Source: Sediminicola sp037203765 (GTDB lineage Bacteria; Bacteroidota; Bacteroidia; Flavobacteriales; Flavobacteriaceae). From it: a stretch of 64,000 nucleotides of DNA. The position numbers and the translations under genes are program-made. The notes beneath the pieces are model-generated. The model ran no database searches. It was not told the DNA's origin and saw only the letters and a program-made list of their open reading frames with translations. The DNA lies in the NCBI RefSeq assembly GCF_037203765.1, contig NZ_JBBCAS010000006.1:186001-250000 (forward strand), in the 5' to 3' direction. Shown one piece after another: positions 24,950-33,367 of this stretch. Within the stretch, counting starts at the first letter, position 1. The number at the start of each line of letters is the position of its first letter.

Positions 24950-25234
24950 TTATTTGTTTTTTAGGATGTCGATGAGGATGTCAGGGGAAACGATGATTTT
25001 TTCAATGAATCTTCTGCTTTTCATTCTTTTGATAAACCTTTCAAGAAACAGTGCGTCTTTTTTGGATGGCACCTCTTTTTCAAGAGCTAGAGTCCAGTCG
25101 TTTGCTATTTTGGTAAAGTTGTTTTTGAAACGATGCTCCAAATGTTGTGCTAACCTATTTTGGGGATTGGAAGATTCTCCAACATAGTACTTGTTGGCCT
25201 TTTTGCTGTAAAGAATGTAAATCCAATGTTTCAT
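24950..25234 (-). CDS. Small GIY-YIG nuclease-family protein at tRNA-Phe
   Basis: 94 aa from the ATG at 25234. The open frame extends 68 codons further upstream, but that part is translation of the tRNA-Phe gene and terminator and is not coding. The GIY-YIG domain shows WIYIL (4-8), YYVG (16-19), catalytic-type Arg27 and Glu65 in LFLERFIK. This is the single-domain UvrC/Slx1-like nuclease class, lacking any DNA-binding extension. It lies between two perfect 50-bp repeats that carry the tRNA 3' end and a terminator, which suggests a small mobile or homing-like unit (inference). The cellular role of such short GIY-YIG proteins is not established. Confidence 0.85.
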   Translation of the reverse strand: MKHWIYILYSKKANKYYVGESSNPQNRLAQHLEHRFKNNFTKIANDWTLALEKEVPSKKDALFLERFIKRMKSRRFIEKIIVSPDILIDILKNK

Positions 25235-25243
25235 AAAATGCCT

Positions 25244-25293
25244 TAAAACAAAAAATCCCCACCGAAGTGAGGATTTTTTTGTGGTGCCTCCAG
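25244..25293. repeat. 50-bp direct repeat, copy B (overlaps tRNA-Phe 3' end)
   Basis: Identical to 24870-24919. This copy runs into the intact tRNA-Phe gene, so it looks like the parental site, with copy A created by duplication or integration. Confidence 0.97.
25246..25280 (-). terminator. Intrinsic terminator of tRNA-Phe
   Basis: Hairpin at 25254-25275 with an 8-bp core, a tetraloop (TTCG on the minus strand) and A/T-rich flanks, giving a T-run on either strand. It directly follows the tRNA 3' end and separates it from the GIY-YIG gene. The duplicated copy is at 24872-24906. Confidence 0.8.
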
Positions 25294-25354
25294 GAATCGA
25301 ACCAGGGACACATGGATTTTCAGTCCATTGCTCTACCAACTGAGCTAAGGCACC
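25282..25354 (-). tRNA. tRNA-Phe (GAA)
   Basis: 73-nt cloverleaf on the minus strand from 25354 to 25282. The acceptor stem is GGTGCCT paired with AGGCACC, the D-arm contains AGCTCAGTTGGTAGAGC, and the anticodon is GAA inside CTGAAAATC. The T-loop is TTCGATT and the discriminator base is A. CCA is not encoded. The T-stem as read (CCTGG with CCTGG) has a central T-T mismatch. A terminator follows immediately. Confidence 0.95.
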
Positions 25355-25455
25355 AAGCCGTTTAAGCGGTTGCAAATATAATTTCAATTTTGCGATATCC
25401 AAACAAAAATCAAAAAAAAGCAGATAGTTTTTTTTCAAATGATGATCTTTGTAAC

Positions 25456-26184
25456 ATGAACCTCATAGTTGATGCTGGTAATTCTTTTGTGAAACTCGCT
25501 GTGTTTGATAGGGATAGGATGCTTTCATATCAAAAAGTAGGGGTGGATGATTTTTGCAATAAGGTCAAAGAATTTTTTTCAGAATTCCCGAATATTGATC
25601 ATTCAATCGTCTCTTCCGTCGGATTTTTGGAAAAAAAGCATCTGGCTTTCATTGCTATTTTCAGTAAAGTCCACCTTTTGAGCTCTAAAAGTCTTGTGCC
25701 CTTCAAGAATTCCTATGCATCTCCCCAAACCTTGGGGGTGGACCGTATTGCTCTGGCCACGGCTGCCTTTTACCATAATCCAAAAGGAAACACCCTGGTC
25801 ATTGATGCAGGTACGTGCATTACGTATGACATGATCAATGATATAGGGGAATATTTGGGAGGTGCCATATCCCCCGGGATTACTATGAGGTACAGGGCGC
25901 TGCACGACCAAACGTCCAAATTGCCCTTGTTGGAAGCGGAGGAGATCTTGGATTTTATTGGCAATACAACTGCCTCCAGTATACATAGTGGGGTGGTCAA
26001 CGGTGTTTGTAATGAAATAGATGGGGTCATTCAACAGTATAATGCAAGATTTGTAAATTTAACAGTTATTTTAACGGGTGGGGATATGCAATTTTTGTCA
26101 AAACGATTAAAAAATACCATATTTGCGCATTCTAAATTTCTCCTAGAGGGGTTAAATTATTTGCTCGAATACAATAAACGATAA
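25456..26184 (+). CDS. coaX: Type III pantothenate kinase
   Basis: Phosphorylates pantothenate, the first step of coenzyme A synthesis. From the ATG at 25456 it has 242 aa; 22 upstream in-frame codons are rejected because they precede the conserved N-terminus. ASKHA-fold motifs are DAGNSFVKLAVF (phosphate 1), LGVDRIALATAAF and VIDAGTCITYDM, the CoaX set. The following outer membrane protein gene starts at the very next base after the stop. A weak -7-like GATCTTTG lies just upstream. Confidence 0.93.
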   Translation: MNLIVDAGNSFVKLAVFDRDRMLSYQKVGVDDFCNKVKEFFSEFPNIDHSIVSSVGFLEKKHLAFIAIFSKVHLLSSKSLVPFKNSYASPQTLGVDRIALATAAFYHNPKGNTLVIDAGTCITYDMINDIGEYLGGAISPGITMRYRALHDQTSKLPLLEAEEILDFIGNTTASSIHSGVVNGVCNEIDGVIQQYNARFVNLTVILTGGDMQFLSKRLKNTIFAHSKFLLEGLNYLLEYNKR

Positions 26185-27447
26185 ATGATCAAAAAATTTG
26201 TAATTGCAATTGTCTACTGTGCAACTTGTATAATCTATTCCCAAAACGGTACAGTATCCCCTTATTCTTTCGGTATTGGCGATTTAAATGCAGTAGGAAC
26301 TGTGGAAAATCAAATGATGGGTGGCGTGGCCATCTATGCAGACAGCATACATGTCAACCTCAGAAATCCTTCAGCCTATTCGAAACTTGCGTTGACCACC
26401 TATACAGCCGGTCTAACAAGAAAAGAGTCTAGATTAAAGACCTTTGACGATCAGGAAAATGCTTCGGTATCCAATTTGGACTACCTGGCCATAGGTCTTC
26501 CTTTGGGCAAAGGCTTTGGCTTGGGCTTTGGACTGATGCCTTTCTCTTCCGTGGGTTACAATGCGGTAACACAGAGGGTCAATGCTGAAGGCAACACGGT
26601 GACCTATTCTGCCTCAGGAGAGGGAGGATTGAGCAGATTGTATACCTCGCTGGGGTATGAGGTTTTTAAGGACTTTAGTATAGGTGCAACTTTGAATTTT
26701 AATTTTGGGACCTTAAACAACGAAAGGATACAAACAGAGGAAGGTGTGCAGTTCGGTACTTTGGACAGGAGAGAATCCAGGATAAATGGGTTCGATTTTA
26801 ACTATGCCGCCAATTATACCCCTAAAATTTCCGAAAAATATAGGTTGTTTACTTCTGTAGGTGTAAATACCCAAATGAATTTAGTTTCTGAAAATACGCG
26901 TACCATAGGATCATTTTCCTTGTCAACAGGGGCTGATGTTGAGGTAATTAATGTAAATTTGCAAGCACAAGGGTTGAAAAACACCGAAATCAAAGTTCCT
27001 ACGACCACTACACTTGGACTTGGTATAGGAGAGGACAAAAAATGGTTTATGGGTGCCGAATATAGTTTGCAAGGGTTATCATCTTTTGAAAATGATTTCT
27101 TGAGTAGGGACAATGTGAGTTATAACGATGCCAGTACTTTTAGTTTTGGTGGATTTTATGTTCCAGATTATTCTTCTTTTACAAGTTACTTTAAAAGAGT
27201 AACTTATAGGGCGGGAGCCAAGCTGACCAAATCAGGTTTGGTGATCAATGATAAGGAGATAAATAATTTTGGCATAACTTTTGGAGTTGGATTACCACTG
27301 GGAGGAAGTTTCTCAAATCTCAACATCGGATTCGAGTTGGGAAGAAGGGGAACGACAGATGCCAATCTGGTAGAAGAGAGTTATTTGAAAATGAATTTAG
27401 GGCTTTCTTTGAATGATAGGTGGTTCCAAAAAAGAAAAATTAATTAA
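26185..27447 (+). CDS. Outer membrane beta-barrel protein, FadL-like
   Basis: 420 aa with a signal peptide ending near IIYSQNG, then alternating amphipathic strands and repeated glycine/aromatic segments (GFGLGFGLMPFSS, FSFGGFYVPD, FGITFGVGLPLGG). The N-terminal YSFGIGDLNAVGTVENQMMGGV region resembles the start of OMPP1/FadL-type transporters of Bacteroidota. Substrate unknown. It sits in the coaX - TPR - lptC cluster, consistent with a role in the outer membrane. Confidence 0.72.
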   Translation: MIKKFVIAIVYCATCIIYSQNGTVSPYSFGIGDLNAVGTVENQMMGGVAIYADSIHVNLRNPSAYSKLALTTYTAGLTRKESRLKTFDDQENASVSNLDYLAIGLPLGKGFGLGFGLMPFSSVGYNAVTQRVNAEGNTVTYSASGEGGLSRLYTSLGYEVFKDFSIGATLNFNFGTLNNERIQTEEGVQFGTLDRRESRINGFDFNYAANYTPKISEKYRLFTSVGVNTQMNLVSENTRTIGSFSLSTGADVEVINVNLQAQGLKNTEIKVPTTTTLGLGIGEDKKWFMGAEYSLQGLSSFENDFLSRDNVSYNDASTFSFGGFYVPDYSSFTSYFKRVTYRAGAKLTKSGLVINDKEINNFGITFGVGLPLGGSFSNLNIGFELGRRGTTDANLVEESYLKMNLGLSLNDRWFQKRKIN

Positions 27448-27481
27448 TAAATTTGCATTAACCATTAAAACTCAGAACAAC

Positions 27482-28858
27482 ATGAAAAAAATATTTTACT
27501 TCGCGGCTTTTGCAATAGCTGGGTACATGGGTACTGATGCTGCCCAGGCTCAGGCTCAAAATCCAGAATGTAGCAATAACCTATCTATTTACGTTGAGCA
27601 TGCCAAAGTTAAAAATTACGATGCGGCCTATACCCCATGGAAAATGGTGTACGATAATTGCCCGGATCTTAACTGGGCCAACTTTGCCTACGGGGAGCGC
27701 ATTCTTGCCGATAGGGTAGAGAAAGCTACTGGGGCGGATAAAAATGCCGCTATTACCCAAATGGAGCAGCTTTATGACAACAGGTTAAAGTACTTTTCCA
27801 ACAAAACCAATAAGGCAGAGACCCTTATAGATAAGGTTATCTTGAAGTACGACAACAAAATGACCTCGAATGATGAGGTTTATGAGATGTTGCACAAAGC
27901 CTTTACAGAAGATCAGAAGAACTTCACCAATCCAAAGGCACTGTACCTTTACTTTTCTAGCTTGGTAGATTTGAATGCCGAAGGGAAAAAAGATTTGGAT
28001 TTGGTATTTGAAACCTACGATGCCGTAATGGCAAAAATAGATGTTGAGAACGAGAAGTATACTTCGGTAATCGCTAAATTATTACCAAAGGAAGATGCAA
28101 ATACATTGACCTCTAAGGAAAAAAGCCAATTAAAATCGGCCAACAGCTATTCTGAGGTATATGGTAAAATTTCTGAGAGTATTGATGGTAAATTAGGGGC
28201 ATTGGCCAATTGTGAGAATTTGATCCCATTGTATGAAAAGAACTTTGAGGCCAAAAAGAATGATGTGAACTGGGTAAAGGGTGCAGTAGGAAGAATGTTC
28301 TCCAAAGAATGTACCGATGATCCTATGTTCAAAAAACTTTTCGAGGCCCAATTGGCACTGGATCCTTCTGCTGAAGCTTACATGTACGGTGCTTCCTTGA
28401 AATTGAAGGCCGGTGACTCAAAAGGTGCTGTGGCAGATTTCAATAAAGCTTTGGAATTGGAAACAGACGGTAGAAAACGTTCCGATATTGCCTATAAAAT
28501 CGCTACTACTTACGTAAGAACTAGCAAGTCATCGGCAAGGAGCTATGCTCAAAAAGCTCTGGATGCCAATCCTTCCAACGGAAAGGCTTATTTGATGATC
28601 GCCAGTTTGTATGCAAGTAGTGCCAACGACTGTGGGAATACTACTTTTGAGAAAAGAGCAATTTACTGGAAGGCGGCTGATGTTGCCAGACAGGCAGGTA
28701 GGGTAGATCCTGCTTTGAGTGGAAGGGCTTCACAGGCTGCGGCCAGTTATGCCGCAAAAGCTCCATCCAAAGAAGATATCTTTAACTCAGGAATGGCTGG
28801 TAAAACAGTTTCTTTCAGCTGTTGGGTTGGAGGTAGCGTAACCGTGCCTAGCTTATAA
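27482..28858 (+). CDS. TPR-repeat protein, exported
   Basis: 458 aa from the ATG at 27482; 23 codons of open frame upstream overlap the preceding gene and are rejected. A signal peptide (YFAAFAIAGYMGTDAAQAQ) precedes a long helical protein. TPR-like repeats are clearest in the C-terminal third, for example AYMYGASLKLKAGDSKGAVADFNKALELE and the next YVRTSKSSARSYAQKALDANP unit. The function is unknown; as a periplasmic TPR scaffold next to lptC it may act in envelope assembly (inference). Confidence 0.78.
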   Translation: MKKIFYFAAFAIAGYMGTDAAQAQAQNPECSNNLSIYVEHAKVKNYDAAYTPWKMVYDNCPDLNWANFAYGERILADRVEKATGADKNAAITQMEQLYDNRLKYFSNKTNKAETLIDKVILKYDNKMTSNDEVYEMLHKAFTEDQKNFTNPKALYLYFSSLVDLNAEGKKDLDLVFETYDAVMAKIDVENEKYTSVIAKLLPKEDANTLTSKEKSQLKSANSYSEVYGKISESIDGKLGALANCENLIPLYEKNFEAKKNDVNWVKGAVGRMFSKECTDDPMFKKLFEAQLALDPSAEAYMYGASLKLKAGDSKGAVADFNKALELETDGRKRSDIAYKIATTYVRTSKSSARSYAQKALDANPSNGKAYLMIASLYASSANDCGNTTFEKRAIYWKAADVARQAGRVDPALSGRASQAAASYAAKAPSKEDIFNSGMAGKTVSFSCWVGGSVTVPSL

Positions 28859-28859
28859 G

Positions 28860-29459
28860 ATGTACAATCTTATTAGAAATAATTTCAAGAACATTGCCGT
28901 AGTTTTTTCTATGGCAATGTTTTTTTTATCCTGTCAGGACAATTATAAAAGGGTCGGGAAAGAAGCCGGGGAATTGATATATCCTCAGGGCGTTGCCGAG
29001 AATTTTACGCTTACCTATACCGAGGCTAAAGAGGAGGTGGGTAGTGAAGGTAGGGTGAACACCAAAGTAATTGCTGTATTGTCGAGCCCAAGCACAGAAG
29101 ATTTTGACAACCTCAGATTTAGGTACAGGACATTTCCAAATGGACTAAAGGTCGACTTTTATGACGATCAAAATAAGAAGAGCGTTATAAAGGCCGATTA
29201 CGGTATTATTTATTCTGATACAAATTTGATAGATTTACAAGGTAATGTGGTGATCGAAACCCATGATGGTAAAAAGCTCGAAACACCACAGCTTTATTGG
29301 GATAGGGCCAATGAATGGATCTTTACCCAGGCAAAATTTAAGTATACCAATCCGGAAGACGGTACTATTATGGACGGGGAAGGAATGGATTTTAATAAGG
29401 ATTTTAGTTTTTTCAGCGCCCATAGGACCTATGGTTTTATGAGCATTAAAGAGGAGTAA
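28860..29459 (+). CDS. lptC: LPS export protein LptC
   Basis: Membrane-tethered periplasmic component of the Lpt lipopolysaccharide export bridge. 199 aa; hydrophobic N-terminus ending at Cys25 in FFLSCQD suggests a lipoprotein form, common in Bacteroidota. The OstA-type beta-jellyroll follows with KADYGIIYSDTNLIDLQGNVVIET and DGEGMDFNKDFSFFS, typical LptC strands. It starts 1 bp after the TPR gene; lptE is also in this window at 61988-62506. Confidence 0.87.
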   Translation: MYNLIRNNFKNIAVVFSMAMFFLSCQDNYKRVGKEAGELIYPQGVAENFTLTYTEAKEEVGSEGRVNTKVIAVLSSPSTEDFDNLRFRYRTFPNGLKVDFYDDQNKKSVIKADYGIIYSDTNLIDLQGNVVIETHDGKKLETPQLYWDRANEWIFTQAKFKYTNPEDGTIMDGEGMDFNKDFSFFSAHRTYGFMSIKEE

Positions 29460-29460
29460 T

Positions 29461-29664
29461 ATGATCAAAGTTTTAAAATATACAGAATATCTTTATCTGG
29501 TGGTTGCCATAATAGCTATATACAAGGTGGCGACACTGTGGAGTATAGCGCCAGAGGAAACCTACATTTTTATTTTCTTTGCCGTGGTATCTTTGGGAAT
29601 GTTCTTTTTCCGAAGAAATTATAGGAAGAAATTTGAGCAACGTCAGAACGATAATCAGAAGTAA
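29461..29664 (+). CDS. Small two-helix membrane protein
   Basis: 67 aa: two hydrophobic segments (YLYLVVAIIAIYKVATLW and TYIFIFFAVVSLGMFFF) and a basic tail RRNYRKKFEQRQND. It is 1 bp after lptC and 2 bp before the CNNM gene, so it is translated in the same unit. I do not recognise a family. Its compact coupling and clean coding character support it as real. Confidence 0.7.
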   Translation: MIKVLKYTEYLYLVVAIIAIYKVATLWSIAPEETYIFIFFAVVSLGMFFFRRNYRKKFEQRQNDNQK

Positions 29665-29666
29665 TA

Positions 29667-30956
29667 GTGGAAACCGGCATAATTATAATTCTTGCAACGC
29701 TATTATTGTCCGCCTTTTTTTCAGGAATGGAAATAGCCTTTATCTCTGCGAATAAAATTCACATAGAAATAGAGAAAAAGCAGGAAGGTATATTGGCTAT
29801 GGTCCTTACCAGGCTCACGCGAAAACCATCAAAGTTTATCGCTTCCATGCTCATTGGAAACAATATCGCCCTAGTGGTCTATGGTTTTTATATGGGGGAC
29901 GTCCTCATGTATTGGTTCCAGGGAATGTATCCTTCACAATATGGATTGGTCAATATTATGTTGACCGATTTTAGTTTGGTGGCACAGACCATAATATCAA
30001 CCTTGGTCATACTTTTTACAGCGGAGTTCTTGCCCAAAGTACTATTCCAGATTTATTCCAATACCCTGTTGAAAATATTGGCCGTCCCGGCTTATCTGTT
30101 TTATCTGCTTTTCTCTGTTATTTCTGAGTTTGTTATTAGGATATCTGATTTTATTTTAAAGGTCCTTTTCAAAACGGATGGGGATGAAGTTCAATTGGCA
30201 TTTAGTAAAATTGAACTGGGAGACTATATCACAGAACAAATGGAAACCGTGGAGGAAGAGGATGAAGTGGATTCTGAAATCCAGATTTTTCAAAATGCCC
30301 TGGAATTTTCAGCAGTAAAGGCAAGGGAGGTCATGATTCCCCGGACAGAGATAACTGCCGTTGAACTCCACGAAAAGCCTAAAAATCTGGTCAAACTTTT
30401 TACAGAGACGGGGTTTTCAAAAATTCTTATTTATAAGGGTACTATTGATAACATCATTGGATATGTCCATTCCTATGAGCTTTTTAAAAAGCCAAAAACC
30501 ATTAAAAGTGTGCTTTTGCCGGTAGAGTTTGTTCCTGAAACCATGATGATTAGTGATATCCTCAATGTACTTATCAAAAAACGTAAAAGTATTGCAGTAG
30601 TTCTGGACGAATACGGTGGTACCTCAGGGATGATGACCGTAGAGGATATTGTGGAGGAGCTTTTTGGGGAGATTGAGGATGAGCATGATTCTACCGATCT
30701 CCATGAGGAGCGAATTGATGAACATACCTATAAATTTTCAGCTAGGCTTGAGGTTGATTATATCAATGAAAACTACAAACTAAACCTTCCTGAAAGTGAC
30801 GAGTATGAAACGCTGGGTGGCTTAATTGTCAATGAGACCGGTGAAATCCCAGAAAAGAACAGCGAAATAAATATCGATAATTTCATGTTCACCGTTTTGG
30901 AAGCATCCAACACAAAAATTGATCTTGTTACCCTAAAAATATTGGAGAGCGACTAA
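29667..30956 (+). CDS. CNNM/CorC-type protein (DUF21-CBS-transporter-associated)
   Basis: 429 aa from a GTG start. A DUF21/CNNM membrane domain (about 1-180, beginning ILATLLLSAFFSGMEIAF) is followed by two CBS motifs (AREVMIPRTEITAVEL and AVVLDEYGGTSGMMTVEDI). A C-terminal CorC/HlyC domain follows (EHTYKFSARLEVDYIN...LGGLIVNETGEIP). This architecture is that of magnesium/cobalt efflux and related cation transporters; the old name hemolysin is misleading. It lies in the lptC-ppiD cluster. Confidence 0.88.
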   Translation: METGIIIILATLLLSAFFSGMEIAFISANKIHIEIEKKQEGILAMVLTRLTRKPSKFIASMLIGNNIALVVYGFYMGDVLMYWFQGMYPSQYGLVNIMLTDFSLVAQTIISTLVILFTAEFLPKVLFQIYSNTLLKILAVPAYLFYLLFSVISEFVIRISDFILKVLFKTDGDEVQLAFSKIELGDYITEQMETVEEEDEVDSEIQIFQNALEFSAVKAREVMIPRTEITAVELHEKPKNLVKLFTETGFSKILIYKGTIDNIIGYVHSYELFKKPKTIKSVLLPVEFVPETMMISDILNVLIKKRKSIAVVLDEYGGTSGMMTVEDIVEELFGEIEDEHDSTDLHEERIDEHTYKFSARLEVDYINENYKLNLPESDEYETLGGLIVNETGEIPEKNSEINIDNFMFTVLEASNTKIDLVTLKILESD

Positions 30957-31191
30957 GGTGGCTCTTTTCTTTTTCAAATTTTAGCACTTGCGGTTCCAAA
31001 AAAAGAGAGGTGCTATGTTTTTGTCATTACGGCCCTAGATTGTCCTAATTTTTCTTTTTTAGGTCAATGTATCCACAATGGATTTAGAATCTATCAGTTA
31101 TCCCATTTTTTCTTTGCTATTTCGTAAATAAAAATTTTAATACATCAAAGAAAATGGTAATTTCGCCAACTGATTTAAAATAGTTTACATA

Positions 31192-33312
31192 ATGGCAGTA
31201 TTAGAGAAGATTAGGAAACGAACCACCGTATTGATTTTGATCATCGGTTTGGCTTTGTTTGCATTCGTGATTTCAGGTGTTTTTAGCAGTAATGGGTTTT
31301 CCGACGGAAAGGTTGGTTCTTCCGTGGCAGAAATTAATGGCGAGGAAATCTCTATAGATGAGTTCAGACAAAAAGTAGAAGCGGCTTCAAGGAGATACGG
31401 ACCACAAGCTTCTTCCATGCAGTTGGTGAACAGCGTTTGGGAGCAGGAGGTAAGAAATATGGTACTTGGGCAGCAGTTTGAAGAGCTTGGTATTGATATT
31501 GAACAAGACCAAATTGTAAATTATATCAGCAGCAATCCGGCGTATAGCCAAAGTCCACAGTTCTTAAACGAAAGTGGGGTTTTTGATGCAAACAAATTCC
31601 GTGAGTTCATAGCGGACCTAAAGGCCAATAATCCTGCACAATATGAGATCTGGTTGCAAGAGGAAAAAGCTATTATTCAAATGGCCAAGGAACAGACTTA
31701 CTTCAATTTGGTAAGAGCTGGTGTTGGGGCAACCTTAAAAGAAGGGGAGTTTGAGTACAAGTTGGCAAATGACAAGGTAGATCTTGACTATGTACGTGTA
31801 CCTTATACATCCATTGCCGATAGTACCATAGAGGTAAGCAAAAAAGAGATAGAAAAGTATATCGCTGACCATAAAAAAGATTTCAAGCAGGAAGAATCCA
31901 GGGATATTCGTTTTGTGTATTTTGAAGAGAAGCCATCATTGGAAGATGAAAAGGCAGTTAAGGAAGAGATCGTTAAATTGTTGGACGATACAATTGAGTA
32001 CAATGCTTCAAAGGATGCCAATGATACCATTGTAGGATTTGGTAAAACCACGGATTTGGCTGCCTTCTTGGATAGGAACTCCGATATGAAGTACGATACT
32101 ATCTACAAGGCCAAAAATGATTTGCCTGCTAAATTTGCAGATTCATTGATCGCCTTACCAATCGGTGGGATCTATGGTCCTTACCGAGATGGGGATTTCT
32201 TCAAATTTTCCAAAATGGTCAATAAAAAATCAAATGGTTCTGTAAAGGCCAGTCACATCTTAATTTCTTGGGCCGGGGCCGAAAGAGCTGATCCATCGGT
32301 ACAAAGAACAAAGGAAGAGGCTGAAAAAGAAGCGAAGGAACTTTTGGTAGAAGCTAAAAAGGACGGAGTTGTTTTTGCTGAATTGGCAAGGGATAAATCT
32401 GATGGTCCGTCTGCACCAAGGGGTGGAGATCTTGGGTACTTCCAAGAAGGAGTTATGACAGAAAAATTCAATGACGTTGCTTTCAATAACCCAGTGGGCT
32501 ATATCGGACTGGTAGAGACTGAATTTGGATATCATATTGTAAAAGTGGATGACAAACAGGATATCTACCGAATTGCAACCTTGGCCAGACAAATAGAGCC
32601 TTCTGAGGAAACAATGAACAAGTTGTTTACAGATGCAACCAAATTTGAAATGGAAACGGCCGAATCAGAAGATTCTTTTGCCTCCTTGGCAAAATCCAAT
32701 GATTATATGGTGAGACCGGTCAACAAGATCAAGGCAATGGATGAGAATCTTCCTGGATTGTCGGCTCAGAGACCCGTAGTACAGTGGGCTTTCAATGAAG
32801 ATACCAAGGTAGGTGACATAAAAAGGTTCAATATCAATAACGGATATGCGGTAGTTCAATTGACGGCTTCTTACAAAGAAGGACTTATGTCACCTGAAGA
32901 TGCATCAGTTATTGTACTTCCCAAGATTAGAAAGGAAAAAAAGGCAGAACGTATCATGGAAGCCAATAAAGGAAAATCCATGGACGCTTTGGCGAAGGAC
33001 AACAATGTCAGTATGGCAACGGCTTCAGCCTTGACCATGCAAGCACCCACTATTCCTGGTGCAGGAAGGGAGCCTTATGTTGTAGGAAAGGCTTTTGCCA
33101 TGGAAAAGGGAAAAACTTCTGGATTGATCAAGGGCGAGACAGGTGTATTTATGGTAGCCGTTACCAATAAGGTGGAAGCGCCAAAATTGGATAATTACAG
33201 TACCTATGCCAACAATTTAAAGGCTGCAAATGAAGCAAAAGTTGCTTCCGGGGTGTTCATTGCACTTAAAGATGCAGCAGAGATCGAAGATAAAAGATCT
33301 ATCTTTTACTAG
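31192..33312 (+). CDS. ppiD: PpiD/SurA-like periplasmic peptidyl-prolyl isomerase
   Basis: 706-aa foldase anchored by one N-terminal membrane helix (TTVLILIIGLALFAFVISG). A SurA_N/PpiD-N chaperone region begins at AEINGEEISIDEF. A parvulin domain lies around residues 350-460, with VKASHILISW, GPSAPRGGDLGYFQ and GYHIVKVDD. The rest is helical chaperone. It probably assists outer membrane protein folding at the inner membrane. A possible -7 box with one mismatch, TAATTTCG, lies at 31158-31165. It ends before a strong terminator. Confidence 0.9.
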   Translation: MAVLEKIRKRTTVLILIIGLALFAFVISGVFSSNGFSDGKVGSSVAEINGEEISIDEFRQKVEAASRRYGPQASSMQLVNSVWEQEVRNMVLGQQFEELGIDIEQDQIVNYISSNPAYSQSPQFLNESGVFDANKFREFIADLKANNPAQYEIWLQEEKAIIQMAKEQTYFNLVRAGVGATLKEGEFEYKLANDKVDLDYVRVPYTSIADSTIEVSKKEIEKYIADHKKDFKQEESRDIRFVYFEEKPSLEDEKAVKEEIVKLLDDTIEYNASKDANDTIVGFGKTTDLAAFLDRNSDMKYDTIYKAKNDLPAKFADSLIALPIGGIYGPYRDGDFFKFSKMVNKKSNGSVKASHILISWAGAERADPSVQRTKEEAEKEAKELLVEAKKDGVVFAELARDKSDGPSAPRGGDLGYFQEGVMTEKFNDVAFNNPVGYIGLVETEFGYHIVKVDDKQDIYRIATLARQIEPSEETMNKLFTDATKFEMETAESEDSFASLAKSNDYMVRPVNKIKAMDENLPGLSAQRPVVQWAFNEDTKVGDIKRFNINNGYAVVQLTASYKEGLMSPEDASVIVLPKIRKEKKAERIMEANKGKSMDALAKDNNVSMATASALTMQAPTIPGAGREPYVVGKAFAMEKGKTSGLIKGETGVFMVAVTNKVEAPKLDNYSTYANNLKAANEAKVASGVFIALKDAAEIEDKRSIFY

Positions 33313-33332
33313 TAGGAAAATATTCAAGTCAT

Positions 33333-33365
33333 AAAAAAAAGCCTCCCAATGGGAGGCTTTTTTTA
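33333..33365. terminator. Bidirectional intrinsic terminator between ppiD and GYDIA kinase
   Basis: Perfect 7-bp stem GCCTCCC (33341-33347) and GGGAGGC (33351-33357) with a 3-nt loop, flanked by an A-run and a T-run. It serves the convergent ppiD and GHMP kinase transcripts. Confidence 0.9.
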
Positions 33366-33367
33366 TG

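Noticed and set aside
25235..25438. N-terminal extension of the GIY-YIG frame by 68 codons
   Set aside because: The extension is translation of the tRNA-Phe gene and its terminator (a familiar false peptide ending PGSIPGGTT). The domain starts at the ATG at 25234.
29667..30956. Hemolysin
   Set aside because: The DUF21-CBS-CorC architecture is a cation transport protein; the hemolysin name is historical.
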